Origin: DASTFY01 sp963813375
GTDB lineage: Bacteria; Actinomycetota; Acidimicrobiia; Acidimicrobiales; Ilumatobacteraceae
Direction: 5' to 3'
DNA: 64,000 nucleotides
Assembly (NCBI GenBank): GCA_963813375.1
Contig: CAWEYT010000015.1
Span: forward strand, 62,001-126,000
A program made the translations under genes and the position numbers. The first letter of the stretch is position 1. Every line of letters begins with the position of its first letter. The notes below the pieces were generated by a model. That model was given only the letters and a program-made list of their open reading frames with translations. It was not told where the DNA came from and did not search any database. Below are positions 1-8,031 of this stretch, piece by piece.

Positions 1-64
1 TGGCCGGGCATCGCCGGCTCCGCGCCGGCAACCCGCTCGGCCTGACCCGCCCAATTCCGCGGCG

Positions 65-871
65 TCAGCCGTGGATGGCGCCGGAGCCGTCGCGCAGTGA
101 CGGCGCATGGCGGCCCGTGTGGCGGGCGATGATCTCCGCGCAGATCGACACCGCCGTCTCCTCCGGCGAGCGGGCGCCGATGTCGAGGCCGATCGGCGCC
201 AGCACCCGGCCCAGCTCGTCGCCGGCGATCCCGACCTCGGCGAGCCGTTCCAGCCGCTTGGCGTGGGTCTTGCGCGAACCCATGACGCCGATGTAGCCGA
301 CCCGCGTGGCCAGCGCGCCTTCGATGGCGGGGACGTCGAACTTGGGGTCGTGGGTGAGGATGCACACGGCGTCGCGCGGACCCAAGCCCCCGCCCCGCTC
401 CTCGAACACCGGGCCCGGCCAGGTGACGAGCACCTCGTCCGCCATCGGGAACCGGCGCTTCGTAGCGAAGATCTCGCGCGCGTCGCACACGATGACGCGG
501 TAGCCGAGGATCTTGGCCACCTTGGCCAGCGCCGCGGTGAAGTCGACGGCGCCGAAGATCAGCATCTGCGGCGGGGGCGCCCAGCTCTCCACGAACACGC
601 TCACCCGGCCGATGGCGGGGTCGTCCGGGTTGTTCTGGCCCTCGGGCCCGTAGTGCCGGACACCGGTGCGCCCGGCCTCGAGCTCGGCGAGGGCGTCCCG
701 GGCGACCACCCTTCCCAACTCGGGGTGGCCGAGGTCGCCCTCCGGCTCGGTGTCGGGCGACACGAGGAGCTTGGCGCCGACGTGCGGGCCGTCCAGCACG
801 GTGGCCAGCGCCACGGGCTGCTCGGCCCGGATGCGGTCCCGCAACGTCTCGTAGACCGACACGGTGGTCAC
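65..871 (-). CDS. XdhC/CoxF family protein (Rossmann domain)
   Basis: A 268-residue protein of the XdhC/CoxF family, which helps insert or sulfurate the molybdenum cofactor of xanthine dehydrogenase and CO dehydrogenase type enzymes. The C-terminal half carries the nucleotide-binding fold (MLIFGAVDFTAALAKVAKILGY, here abbreviated to its IFGAVD start near residue 104) and the conserved VGYIGVMGSRKTHAKRL stretch near residue 190. The GTG start overlaps the upstream gene by 4 nt (GTGA), so translation is probably coupled to the XdhC/CoxI gene, the VWA gene and the MoxR gene before it. Family assignment is firm; the client enzyme is inferred to be the coxSLM product encoded 10 kb away. Confidence 0.85.
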   Translation of the reverse strand: MTTVSVYETLRDRIRAEQPVALATVLDGPHVGAKLLVSPDTEPEGDLGHPELGRVVARDALAELEAGRTGVRHYGPEGQNNPDDPAIGRVSVFVESWAPPPQMLIFGAVDFTAALAKVAKILGYRVIVCDAREIFATKRRFPMADEVLVTWPGPVFEERGGGLGPRDAVCILTHDPKFDVPAIEGALATRVGYIGVMGSRKTHAKRLERLAEVGIAGDELGRVLAPIGLDIGARSPEETAVSICAEIIARHTGRHAPSLRDGSGAIHG

Positions 872-1185
872 CAGTCGAGAGGCTCGATGAACAGGTGGAT
901 GGTGCCGCCGCAGGTGAGCCCGACGGCGAAGGCCTCGTCGTCGGAGTAGCCGAAGCTGACCATGCGACCGCGGCTGCCCTCGGTCAGGATGTCCAGCGCC
1001 TCGGTGACGACCGCGCCTTCGACGCAGCCGCCGGAGACGGATCCCGAGACCTCGGCTTCCTCGTTGACGGCCATGGCCGCGCCCGGATCCCGCGGTCCCG
1101 AGCCCTCGATGTCGACCACGCGAGCCACGGCCACCCGCTTGCCCGCGGCGCGCCAGCGTTCGACGTCGTCCAGGATCTCCTTCAC
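868..1185 (-). CDS. XdhC/CoxI N-terminal domain protein
   Basis: A 105-residue protein that is only the XdhC/CoxI N-terminal domain. Visible hallmarks are GSGPRDPGAAMAV near residue 28, GSVSGGCVEGAV near residue 48 and GLTCGGTIHLFIE near the C-terminus; the cysteines of the last two are the residues thought to bind Moco or sulfur. In many genomes this domain and the Rossmann domain are one polypeptide; here they are two genes overlapping by 4 nt. It also overlaps the upstream VWA gene by 4 nt (ATGA). Role in molybdenum-cofactor maturation is known for the family, not shown here. Confidence 0.83.
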   Translation of the reverse strand: MKEILDDVERWRAAGKRVAVARVVDIEGSGPRDPGAAMAVNEEAEVSGSVSGGCVEGAVVTEALDILTEGSRGRMVSFGYSDDEAFAVGLTCGGTIHLFIEPLDW

Positions 1186-2358
1186 CGCGAGATCACCTCC
1201 GCGAGCTCCTCGAGGGCCACCACCGAGTGGCCTTCCACGAAGTCGTCAACATACGGCAGGGCCGCCGCCATTCCCCGGGCCAGCGGGGCATAGCCCGGCG
1301 TGACCTTCAGGGGGTTGACCCACACCACCTTGTACGCCACCCGTTGCAGGCGGGCCATCTGCTCGGCCAGCACCTCCGGCTCGCCTCTGTCCCAACCGTC
1401 CGAGAGGATCACGACGATGGCGCCCCGGGCCATCCCCCGGACGCCCCACTGGTCGTTGAAGCGGCGGAGGCACTCGCCGAGCCTCGTGCCGCCCGACCAG
1501 TCCTGCACCTGTCCGGCCGCCTGGGCCAGCGCGCGGTCGGGGTCCCGCGAGCTGAGCTCGCGCGTCACCCGCGTGAGGCGGGTGCCGAGGGCGAAGGCCT
1601 CCACGCGCTGGCGCCCGGCCACGGCGGCCTGGACGAACCGGAGCAGCGCGCGGGCGTAGGGCTCCATGGAGCCGGACACGTCGAGGAGCAGCACGAGCCG
1701 GCGCAGCCGCTCGCCCGGCTCGCGGTAGCGCTGGCTGATCGGCTCGCCGCCGGCCCGGAGCGCGGCGTGGACCGTGCGCCGCAGGTCCGGACGGGCCTGC
1801 CCCGAGCGGCGGCCGACCTTCGACTTCACGAGCCGGCGGGAGCGCCGGGGCGAGCCGACGAGGCGGAGATCGGCCATGAGCTGCTGCGCCTGACGGAGCT
1901 CGTCCCGCGAGTACGCCGCGAAGTCCTTCTGGCGCAGTGTCTCCACGGCCGAGAAGCGCAACGTGAGCATGGGGTCGTCCCCGGCGGGTTCCGCCTCGTC
2001 CTGCCGGTCGTCGCCATCGTCGGTGTCGACGGCCAGCGTCAGGTGCAACACCTCCTCCGGGGCGGGTTCGGCCCCCGGGGCGCGCTGCTCCCAGAACACG
2101 GCGAAGGCACGGTCGAAGAACGGGAGGTCCTCCGGCCGTCGTACCAGGGTGGTCCGCGCCGCCCAGTAGACCGCGGCCCGGTTCTCGAGGCCGAGGCTTC
2201 CCAGGGCTTCGCCGAACATCAGCACCGAGCCGATGGGCACGGAGAGGCCGCCACCCCGCAGCACGCGCGGCGAAGGCCACGGCCAGCCGGTCCGCCGCGG
2301 CCAGTGGCTCCGGCGGTCGCGGCCGTCGGCGGTGTCGTCGCGGTGTGGTCGGCCGCAT
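1182..2358 (-). CDS. CoxE-like VWA domain protein (frameshifted)
   Basis: A von Willebrand factor A domain protein of the CoxE/YeaD type, partner of MoxR ATPases in metal-site assembly of form II CO dehydrogenase-like enzymes. The MIDAS motif DVSGS lies in LLLDVSGSMEPYARAL about 200 residues from the start of the intact frame, with the second metal-binding segment SDGWDRGEP near the C-terminus. The N-terminus reads ADRLAVAFA in one frame and continues as VLRGGGLSVP in another, so one extra base near 2268 is likely. The true start is the ATG at 2358, or a GTG at 2374 that would overlap the MoxR stop. It is coupled downstream to XdhC/CoxI by ATGA. Confidence 0.78.
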
Positions 2359-2370
2359 CCTCCGCGGTGG

Positions 2371-3294
2371 TCACCCTGGTAGCAGACCCCGTTCGAAGGC
2401 CTGCTTCACGAGGTCGGCCACGCCGTGCTGGCGCACCCGCTCCTGGTCCTCGCGGTACTTGAGGACGGTGCCGAGCGTGGAGGCGACGGTCGCCTCGGTC
2501 AGCTCGGTCGTCCCGAGCACGCCGAGCGCCGCGGCCCAGTCGATGGTCTCGGCGACCCCGGGCGGCTTGTAGAGCTGGAGCCCCCGCATCGCCTCGACCG
2601 CCGCGGCCACCTGCCGCGCCAGGCCCTCCTGGACCTCGGGCACCCGCAGGCGGACGATCGCCACCTCCCGCTCGAAGCTCGGATGCTCGACCCAGTGGTA
2701 GAGGCAGCGGCGCTTGAGCGCGTCGTGCACGTCGCGGGTGCGGTTGGACGTGAGGATCACGAACGGCGGCCGGGAGGCGCGGAAGGTACCCAGCTCGGGG
2801 ATGGTGATCTGGAAGTCGGACAGGACCTCCAGGAGGAACGCCTCGAACTCGTCGTCGGCCCGGTCGACCTCGTCGATGAGGAGGATGGGTGACGGGCCCT
2901 CGGCGGGCGCGATGGCCTGCAGGAGGGCCCGCTTCACGAGGAAGCGCTCGTTGTAGAGCTCGTGCTCGAGCGCCTCGGTACCGGCGTCGGCCGCCTCGCC
3001 GCTGGCCTCCGCCGCCCGGAGGTGCAGGAGCTGGCGGGAGTAGTCCCACTCGTACACCGCCTGGCCGACATCGATGCCCTCGTAGCACTGCAGCCGGATG
3101 AGCTCGCCGCTCGTCCAGCGGGCCAGCACCTTGGCCACCTCGGTCTTGCCGACTCCGGCCTCGCCTTCGAGCAGCAGGGGCCGTCGCAGCTTCATGGCCA
3201 GGTACACCGCCGTGGCCAGACCCTCGTCCGGCAGGTAGCCGTGCCGGGCCAGCGCTTCGGCCACATCGCGGACGGCGGGAGGAGCGCTGGTCAT
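2371..3294 (-). CDS. MoxR family AAA ATPase (CoxD-like)
   Basis: A 307-residue AAA+ ATPase of the MoxR family. Walker A is GEAGVGKTE (about residues 43-51), Walker B with sensor is ILLIDEVDRADDEFE (about 136), followed by the arginine-rich sensor region ILTSNRTRDVHDALKRRCLYHW. MoxR proteins act with VWA proteins as chaperones that mature metal centres; CoxD of carboxydotrophs builds the [CuSMoO2] or Mo site. The gene heads a tight minus-strand series MoxR-VWA-XdhC/CoxI-XdhC/CoxF, the usual coxD-coxE-coxI/F set. Confidence 0.88.
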   Translation of the reverse strand: MTSAPPAVRDVAEALARHGYLPDEGLATAVYLAMKLRRPLLLEGEAGVGKTEVAKVLARWTSGELIRLQCYEGIDVGQAVYEWDYSRQLLHLRAAEASGEAADAGTEALEHELYNERFLVKRALLQAIAPAEGPSPILLIDEVDRADDEFEAFLLEVLSDFQITIPELGTFRASRPPFVILTSNRTRDVHDALKRRCLYHWVEHPSFEREVAIVRLRVPEVQEGLARQVAAAVEAMRGLQLYKPPGVAETIDWAAALGVLGTTELTEATVASTLGTVLKYREDQERVRQHGVADLVKQAFERGLLPG

Positions 3295-3304
3295 GGTCGT
3301 GATG

Positions 3305-4714
3305 CTACGAGTCGAAGCCGAGACCGAGGCGGTCCAGCGTGCGGAGCCACAGGTTGCGGCGCCCGCCGCTGCGGTCGGCGCGGTCGAGCGACCAGCGCGT
3401 CGCTTGGATCCCGGCGTAGCGGATCGGCTCGGGCGGGAACGGGAGCGGCCGCTTGCGGACGAAGTCCAGGCTGGTCGCCTCCGAGCGCCGGCCGTCGAGC
3501 AGGTCGACCATGACCTCCGCCCCGAAGCGGCTGGCGGCCACCCCGAGCCCCGTGTACCCGAGGCAGTAGGCGACCTTTCCCTTCAGCGCCGTGTCCCAGA
3601 ACTGGCAGAAGCGCGTGGACGTGTCGATGACACCGCCCCAGGCATGGCTGAACTGCACACCCTCGAGCTGCGGGAAGGTGGTGAAGAAGTTCCGCGCCAG
3701 CCGGGCCCAGGTGGTGGGCCGCTGCTCGAGCTCCTGCGTGACCTTGCCGCCGAAGTAGTAGATGGCGTCGTAGCCGCCCCAGAGGATGCGGTCGTCCTCG
3801 GTCAGCCGGTAGTAGTGGAACTGGTTGGCCATGTCGGAGAGCCCCTGGCGCCGCGGCCAACCCACGGACGCACGCTGCTCGGGCGTGAGCGGTTCGGTCG
3901 TGAGGGCGTAGTCGTAGACCGGCGCGATGAAGTGCTTCATGCGTCGCAGCAACGGCGGGAAGGCGTTGGTGCCGAGTGCCACCCGGCCCGCGCGCAGCCG
4001 GCCGAGCGGGGTGGTCGTCATGACGCCGACGCCGTCGTGCTCGAGGCCGGTGACCTTGGTGTCCTCGTAGATGCGCACCCCGAGCGACTCGGCCGCCGCC
4101 TTCAACCCCCACACGAGGCGGGCGGGGTCGACGAGCGCGGCGCGGTCCCGGCGCCACAGCCCGGCGCGATAGGTGGGGGAGTGGACCTCGGCCTGCATCG
4201 CCGCCTCGTCGAGCAGCTCCACGTCCTGGCCGAGCGCGTGGAGGTGCTCGGCGTCCGATCGCAGCTCCGCCACCATCGGCTCGTCGATGGCGATGTCGAT
4301 GACGCCGGTGCGCTCGTAGTCGCAGTCGATGTCGTAGCGCTCGATGGCGGACTCGATCTGGTTGAGGTTGTCGAGCCCGAGGCGCTCCAGTGCGGGCATC
4401 TCGTCGGGGAAGCGCTCCTGCCCGTTGCCGACGCCGTGGGTGAGGCTGGACTCCATGAAGCCGCCGTTGCGGCCGCTGGCCGCGGAGCCGACGCTGGCAC
4501 CCTCGACGAGGACCACGTCACGCGACGGATCCCGCTCCTTGGCGATGATCGCCGTCCAGAGGCCCGTGTAGCCGCCGCCCACCACGCAGAGGTCGCAGGT
4601 CTCGGTGCGGACCAGCATCGGGTTGGACTCGGGCTTGTCGGCGTCGTCGTACCAGTACGGATGCGGGTAGGCGTCGGCGATGGCATCCAGGTACGCGTCG
4701 CTTCGCTCGCTCAT
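3305..4714 (-). CDS. FAD-dependent oxidoreductase, DAO family
   Basis: A 469-residue FAD-dependent amine or amino-acid oxidase of the DAO fold. The dinucleotide-binding motif is VVGGGYTG at residues 44-51, followed by an acidic strand end VVLVEG and the SGRNGG segment typical of gamma-glutamylputrescine oxidase/PuuB-like enzymes. The FAD-contact segment YCLGYTGLGVAASRFGAE is near residue 390. The stop lies 10 nt from the MoxR start on the same strand, so it may be transcribed into the cox maturation genes. The start is separated by 36 nt from the divergent SDR gene. The substrate cannot be read from the sequence. Confidence 0.82.
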   Translation of the reverse strand: MSERSDAYLDAIADAYPHPYWYDDADKPESNPMLVRTETCDLCVVGGGYTGLWTAIIAKERDPSRDVVLVEGASVGSAASGRNGGFMESSLTHGVGNGQERFPDEMPALERLGLDNLNQIESAIERYDIDCDYERTGVIDIAIDEPMVAELRSDAEHLHALGQDVELLDEAAMQAEVHSPTYRAGLWRRDRAALVDPARLVWGLKAAAESLGVRIYEDTKVTGLEHDGVGVMTTTPLGRLRAGRVALGTNAFPPLLRRMKHFIAPVYDYALTTEPLTPEQRASVGWPRRQGLSDMANQFHYYRLTEDDRILWGGYDAIYYFGGKVTQELEQRPTTWARLARNFFTTFPQLEGVQFSHAWGGVIDTSTRFCQFWDTALKGKVAYCLGYTGLGVAASRFGAEVMVDLLDGRRSEATSLDFVRKRPLPFPPEPIRYAGIQATRWSLDRADRSGGRRNLWLRTLDRLGLGFDS

Positions 4715-4736
4715 GAGTCTGGTGAGACTACGGCAG

Positions 4737-4742
4737 TAGGTT
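4737..4742 (+). promoter_or_regulatory. Putative -10 box (TAGGTT) of a leaderless SDR transcript
   Basis: TAGGTT fits the actinobacterial TANNNT -10 pattern and ends 8 nt before the SDR ATG, which would put the transcription start at or next to the start codon. No ribosome binding site is visible. The gap to the divergent oxidase gene is only 36 nt, so promoters in both directions must overlap here. Inference only. Confidence 0.3.
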
Positions 4743-4750
4743 CGGCGGCC

Positions 4751-5497
4751 ATGGACCTCGGCATCACCGGGAAGCGGGCCGCGGTGGCGGCGGGATCGGC
4801 CGGCCTCGGCCTGGGCTCGGCGGCTGCTCTCGCCGCCGAGGGGGTGCAGGTGGCCATCTGCGGCCGGGACGACGCCCGCCTACGGGACGCGGCCGAGCAG
4901 ATCGGCCACGGCTGTGTCCCGCTGCAGGTCGACGTCGGGACGCCCGAGGGCGCGGCGGCGTTCGTGGCCGAGGCCCGGGACGCGCTGGGCGGCATCGACA
5001 TCCTCGTGACCAACGCCGGCGGACCGCCACCCGGCAACTTCGCCACGACACCGGTCGACGCGTATCCGGCCGCGCTCGACCTGAACCTCATGTCCGTCGT
5101 GGCCATGTGCAAGGCCGCCGTCCCGGAGATGCAGGAGCGCGGGTGGGGCCGGGTCGTCGCCATCACGTCGTTCTCGGTCCGCCAGCCGGTGCCCAACCTG
5201 ATCCTCTCCAACACCGCCCGCGCCGGCGCCACCGCGTTCCTCAAGACGCTGGCTCGGGAGGTGGCGGGCGACGGTGTCACCGTCAACTCGGTGCAGCCCG
5301 GCGTGCACGCCACCGACCGGATGACGCAGCTCTACGGCGGCGACCTCGAGTCGTTGGCGCGGGGCATCCCAGCGGGGTTCGTCGGCGACGCCGCCGACTT
5401 CGGGCAGGTGGTCGCCTTCCTCTGCTCGGAGCACGCCCGCTTCGTGACCGGCGTCCACCTGCCGGTCGACGGTGGAGCCATCGCCGGCCTGCTCTGA
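4751..5497 (+). CDS. SDR family protein lacking the YxxxK pair
   Basis: A 248-residue short-chain dehydrogenase/reductase. The cofactor motif is GSAGLGLG (residues 15-22), then NAGG (about residue 94), ITSFS (active-site serine region) and the C-terminal TGVHLPVDGGA. Where classical SDRs have YSASKAG this protein reads SNTARAG, so the catalytic Tyr and Lys are replaced by Ser and Arg. Related 3-oxoacyl-ACP-reductase-like SDRs with the same replacement exist, so this is a subfamily trait rather than an error. The reading frame is open upstream to 3293, but that part is antisense to the oxidase gene; the ATG at 4751 gives the normal family length. Confidence 0.82.
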   Translation: MDLGITGKRAAVAAGSAGLGLGSAAALAAEGVQVAICGRDDARLRDAAEQIGHGCVPLQVDVGTPEGAAAFVAEARDALGGIDILVTNAGGPPPGNFATTPVDAYPAALDLNLMSVVAMCKAAVPEMQERGWGRVVAITSFSVRQPVPNLILSNTARAGATAFLKTLAREVAGDGVTVNSVQPGVHATDRMTQLYGGDLESLARGIPAGFVGDAADFGQVVAFLCSEHARFVTGVHLPVDGGAIAGLL

Positions 5498-5504
5498 CGT
5501 CCGG

Positions 5505-5522
5505 GCGGGGTTGCTGCCCCGC
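5505..5522. terminator. Hairpin between convergent genes
   Basis: GCGGGG and CCCCGC form a 6-bp GC stem around a TTGCTG loop, placed 8 nt after the SDR stop and 10 nt before the stop of the convergent transporter gene. No U-tract follows on either strand, as is common in high-GC actinobacteria. It could end transcription in both directions. Confidence 0.4.
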
Positions 5523-5531
5523 TGGTGACGG

Positions 5532-6662
5532 TCAGATGGCGATGAGCGTGATCGGCACCGCGAGCAGCCCACCCACGAAGCCGGCCAGGTGGGCCGGCGA
5601 GCGCAGGGCGAAGCGGGCGATGCCCAGGCAACCCCGCCGCACGGCCGGGTAGAAGAACTGCAGGACGATCAGCGTCCAGATGGTGACCGTCAGCGTGACG
5701 ACGACGACCACCTGCACGGCCTCCTGGTTCCCGAGGAGGATGGCCGCCACGAGGGTGTCCGCCAGCGTGGTGATGTTGGCGCCGGCGATGTACGGCAGCG
5801 TGTTGGCCCGGCGCAGGTAGCCCTTGGCCACCAGCGGCACGAGCACGGTCAGCGCGACCGAGACCGACAGCGTGAGCAGGCAGACGCCGCAGCCGGCCAG
5901 GAACATGGGCCACTTGCGCGTGTACCAGGCGTCGTCGCGGTGATCGAGCCGGTCGCTGCTGACGGCCGGCAGCACGCGGTCGAACATGGAGAAGCCGAGC
6001 AGCAGGACCGCGAGGCCGATCGGGAACAGCGTCCACCCGGGGAGGATGTCCTTCAGCAGGTCGACCGACCAGCCGAACAACGTGTCGGTCAGCGAGGTCA
6101 GCTCGGGGGAGGTGCCGAAGGTCAGGCCGTCGAACGTGCCCCGCTCGAGCAGGAAGTAGCCGAACAGCGCTCCCGGGACGTAGACGACCATCGTCATCAG
6201 CAGCGAGAGGATGCCGATCGAGATCGGAGCGCGACGTCCCGCCGAACCGCGCCGCCGTGCCGCGTAGATGGCGCCGACGACCAGGACCACGAAGGCCGCG
6301 CCGAGGCGGGATCCGGTCAGCATGGTGAACGCCTGGATCTGGTTGATCGCCCCGCCGTCGAGCAGGGTGAGCGCAGAGGCGGCGATCGGGGAGCCCGACA
6401 GCACGATGCACGCGCCCAGCCAGCCCAGGCCCAGCGTGCTCCACGCGTTGTCCGTGAAGATCGAGCCCTCGAGGGTCGGCACGAGGGCCTGCGCGCCGGC
6501 CTTCATCAGGCCGAGGGCGGTGACGAACAGGAACAGCCCGAGCACGAAGTAGACCAGCCGGAGCGCGTGGGGGACGCGCTTGACCTCGGTGACCTCGATG
6601 TCCTCGTCGGGGAGCTCGAGACCGGCGATGTGCACCGTGGCCGGGGGAGAAACGGGTTCCAC
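5532..6662 (-). CDS. Na/Pi-cotransporter-like membrane protein
   Basis: A polytopic membrane protein of about 376 residues with roughly eight hydrophobic segments. Its layout resembles the Na+/phosphate cotransporter (NptA) family, with two inverted halves: SGSPIAASALTLLDGG followed by LTGSRLGAAF, then later PYIAGANITTLADTLVAA, which matches the GANIGTT-type motif. The first-half QSSS signature of true Na/Pi transporters reads SGSP here, so the substrate may differ. The GTG at 6662 begins VEPVSPPATVHIAGLELP, directly before the conserved part. A longer ATG start at 6776 is possible but adds a low-complexity Arg/Pro stretch. Confidence 0.6.
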   Translation of the reverse strand: MEPVSPPATVHIAGLELPDEDIEVTEVKRVPHALRLVYFVLGLFLFVTALGLMKAGAQALVPTLEGSIFTDNAWSTLGLGWLGACIVLSGSPIAASALTLLDGGAINQIQAFTMLTGSRLGAAFVVLVVGAIYAARRRGSAGRRAPISIGILSLLMTMVVYVPGALFGYFLLERGTFDGLTFGTSPELTSLTDTLFGWSVDLLKDILPGWTLFPIGLAVLLLGFSMFDRVLPAVSSDRLDHRDDAWYTRKWPMFLAGCGVCLLTLSVSVALTVLVPLVAKGYLRRANTLPYIAGANITTLADTLVAAILLGNQEAVQVVVVVTLTVTIWTLIVLQFFYPAVRRGCLGIARFALRSPAHLAGFVGGLLAVPITLIAI

Positions 6663-6848
6663 GGGGCGAGTCAACCACCGTGCTGATCGACCCGATAGGT
6701 CCGATGAAGAATCCGCAGCCGGCAGAGGTCCCGTCGGGTGGCGGCGGCCACGCTGCGTGGGCGGCCGACCCGGCACCCGCCGGAGCCGTCGTGCGAACGG
6801 CGCGAGACTGATGCGGAGCGATGCCCTGCATCAGATGGGAGCCTGACA

Positions 6849-7064
6849 ATGGCTGACAGCGTCTACAAGATCATCGAGCTGGTCGGTACGAGCACCGAGT
6901 CCTGGGAGAAGGCGGCGTCCGCCGCCATCGATCGGGCGTCGCAGTCACTGCGCGACCTCCGCATCGCCGAGGTGTCACAGCTCGACCTGCAGCTCGAGGG
7001 CGGCCAGGTCGTCGCTTACCGGGCCAAGGTCAAGGTCTCCTTCAAGTTCGAAGGCGCCGATTGA
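6849..7064 (+). CDS. Dodecin-like protein 1 (SecE2/calcium-dodecin type)
   Basis: A complete 71-residue dodecin-fold protein (VYKIIELVGTSTESWEKA at the N-terminus, KVKVSFKFEG at the C-terminus). Dodecins form hollow 12-mers; archaeal and many bacterial members stack flavins between Trp residues in a WFEV motif. Here the matching segment is LRIAEV, with Arg in place of the Trp, as in the mycobacterial SecE2 'calcium dodecin' group. Flavin storage is therefore not supported. A second copy follows 55 nt downstream. The start ATG is fixed by homology at MADSVYKI. Confidence 0.88.
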   Translation: MADSVYKIIELVGTSTESWEKAASAAIDRASQSLRDLRIAEVSQLDLQLEGGQVVAYRAKVKVSFKFEGAD

Positions 7065-7119
7065 CCCACCGCGCCTGCGTGGGTCCGGCGGCCGGGTGGT
7101 TTGCTGTGAGTGACGGAGC

Positions 7120-7349
7120 GTGAGCGACCCCGGGGTGAACGTCTACGCGTTCGTCGAGTTGGTCGGCACCAGCGACGAGTCGTGGGAGCGGGCAGCCTGT
7201 GCCGCCATCGAGTCGGCGGCGCGTTCGCTGCGGGACATGCGCGTGGCGCAGGTGGTCCGCCTCGACATGGCCCCGGGGCCTGATGGCGCCCTCGCCTACC
7301 GCGCCCGGCTGAAGGTCTCGTTCAAGTACGAGGCCGCGGGGCTGGGTGA
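7120..7349 (+). CDS. Dodecin-like protein 2 (3' end probably frameshifted)
   Basis: A paralogue of the preceding gene: VYAFVELVGTSDESWERA, SLRDMRVAQV, then RLKVSFKYE. It also lacks the flavin-stacking Trp. Start is GTG at 7120. After KYEAA its frame stays open to 8022 inside the acyltransferase gene, which no dodecin does. A one-base shift in the run at 7331-7340 would end it at the TGA at 7347-7349, overlapping the acyltransferase GTG by the usual GTGA arrangement. I take that as the true end (about 76 residues). Confidence 0.75.
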
Positions 7350-8022
7350 GGTCGCGTCGCCCTCCAGCGGCCGAGGCGGGTCGCTTCCGGGCGGGATGGC
7401 TGGCGGGGGCGGCGCGGGTGGCGGTCGGGCCGTTGTACCGGCTGCTGTGGCCCATCCGGATCGACGGGCTGGAGCACGTCCCCGCGCGCGGCCCCGCCAT
7501 CATCGCCGCCAACCACATCTCGTTCTTCGACTCGGTCGCGCTGATCATGGCGGTGCGGCGGCCGCTGAGCTTCGTGGGCAAGGCCGAGTACCTGGACAGC
7601 TGGAGGACCCGCCACCTCCTGCCCGCGCTGGGGATGATCCCGGTCAGCCGCACGTCGGGTCGCCAGGCCCTCGGCGCCCTGCAGATGGCCGCAGGGGTGC
7701 TGGCGCGGTCGGGGCTGTTCGCCATCTATCCGGAGGGCACCCGCTCCCGCGACGGGGACCTCGCGCCCGGCCACACTGGCGTGGCCCACATCGCGGTGGC
7801 CAGCGGGGCGCCGATCATCCCCGCCGGCATCGTCGGCACGGCGGGCATCCAGCCCCCCGGGGCGCGCGTCCCCGACCGTTCAGGGCCGCGGCGATCCGCT
7901 TCGGGCCGCCCATCGACCCCGGCAGCTATGGCGGTGGTCGGCGGACCCGCCGCCGCCAGATCACCGATGACGTGATGACCGCCATCCAGTCGTTGTCGGG
8001 TCAGCAGCGTCGCCCGGAGTGA
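7346..8022 (+). CDS. 1-acyl-sn-glycerol-3-phosphate acyltransferase, PlsC-like (frameshifted)
   Basis: A membrane-associated phospholipid acyltransferase of the PlsC family. Block I NHISFFD (the HxxxxD catalytic motif) lies near residue 50 and block III YPEGTRSRDG near residue 130, followed by IPAGIVGTAGIQPP. Near 7868 the frame breaks: the expected continuation PFRAAAIRFGPPID is in the next frame and ends at 8022 (TITDDVMTAIQSLSG-like helix, then RRPE). The gene overlaps the dodecin-2 stop by 4 nt. Acyl acceptor is inferred from family only. Confidence 0.75.
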
Positions 8023-8031
8023 TCAGCGGCT

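Noticed and set aside
3293..5497. A 734-codon plus-strand open frame
   Set aside because: Its first two thirds are antisense to the FAD oxidoreductase and contain no known domain; only the part from 4751 is the SDR.
7064..7084. ACCCAC/GTGGGT hairpin between the dodecin genes as a terminator
   Set aside because: Six-bp stem with a 9-nt loop and no U-tract between likely cotranscribed genes; too weak to call.
7120..8022. Dodecin-acyltransferase fusion protein
   Set aside because: The acyltransferase motifs lie in another frame until near 7868; the long frame is produced by two frame breaks.
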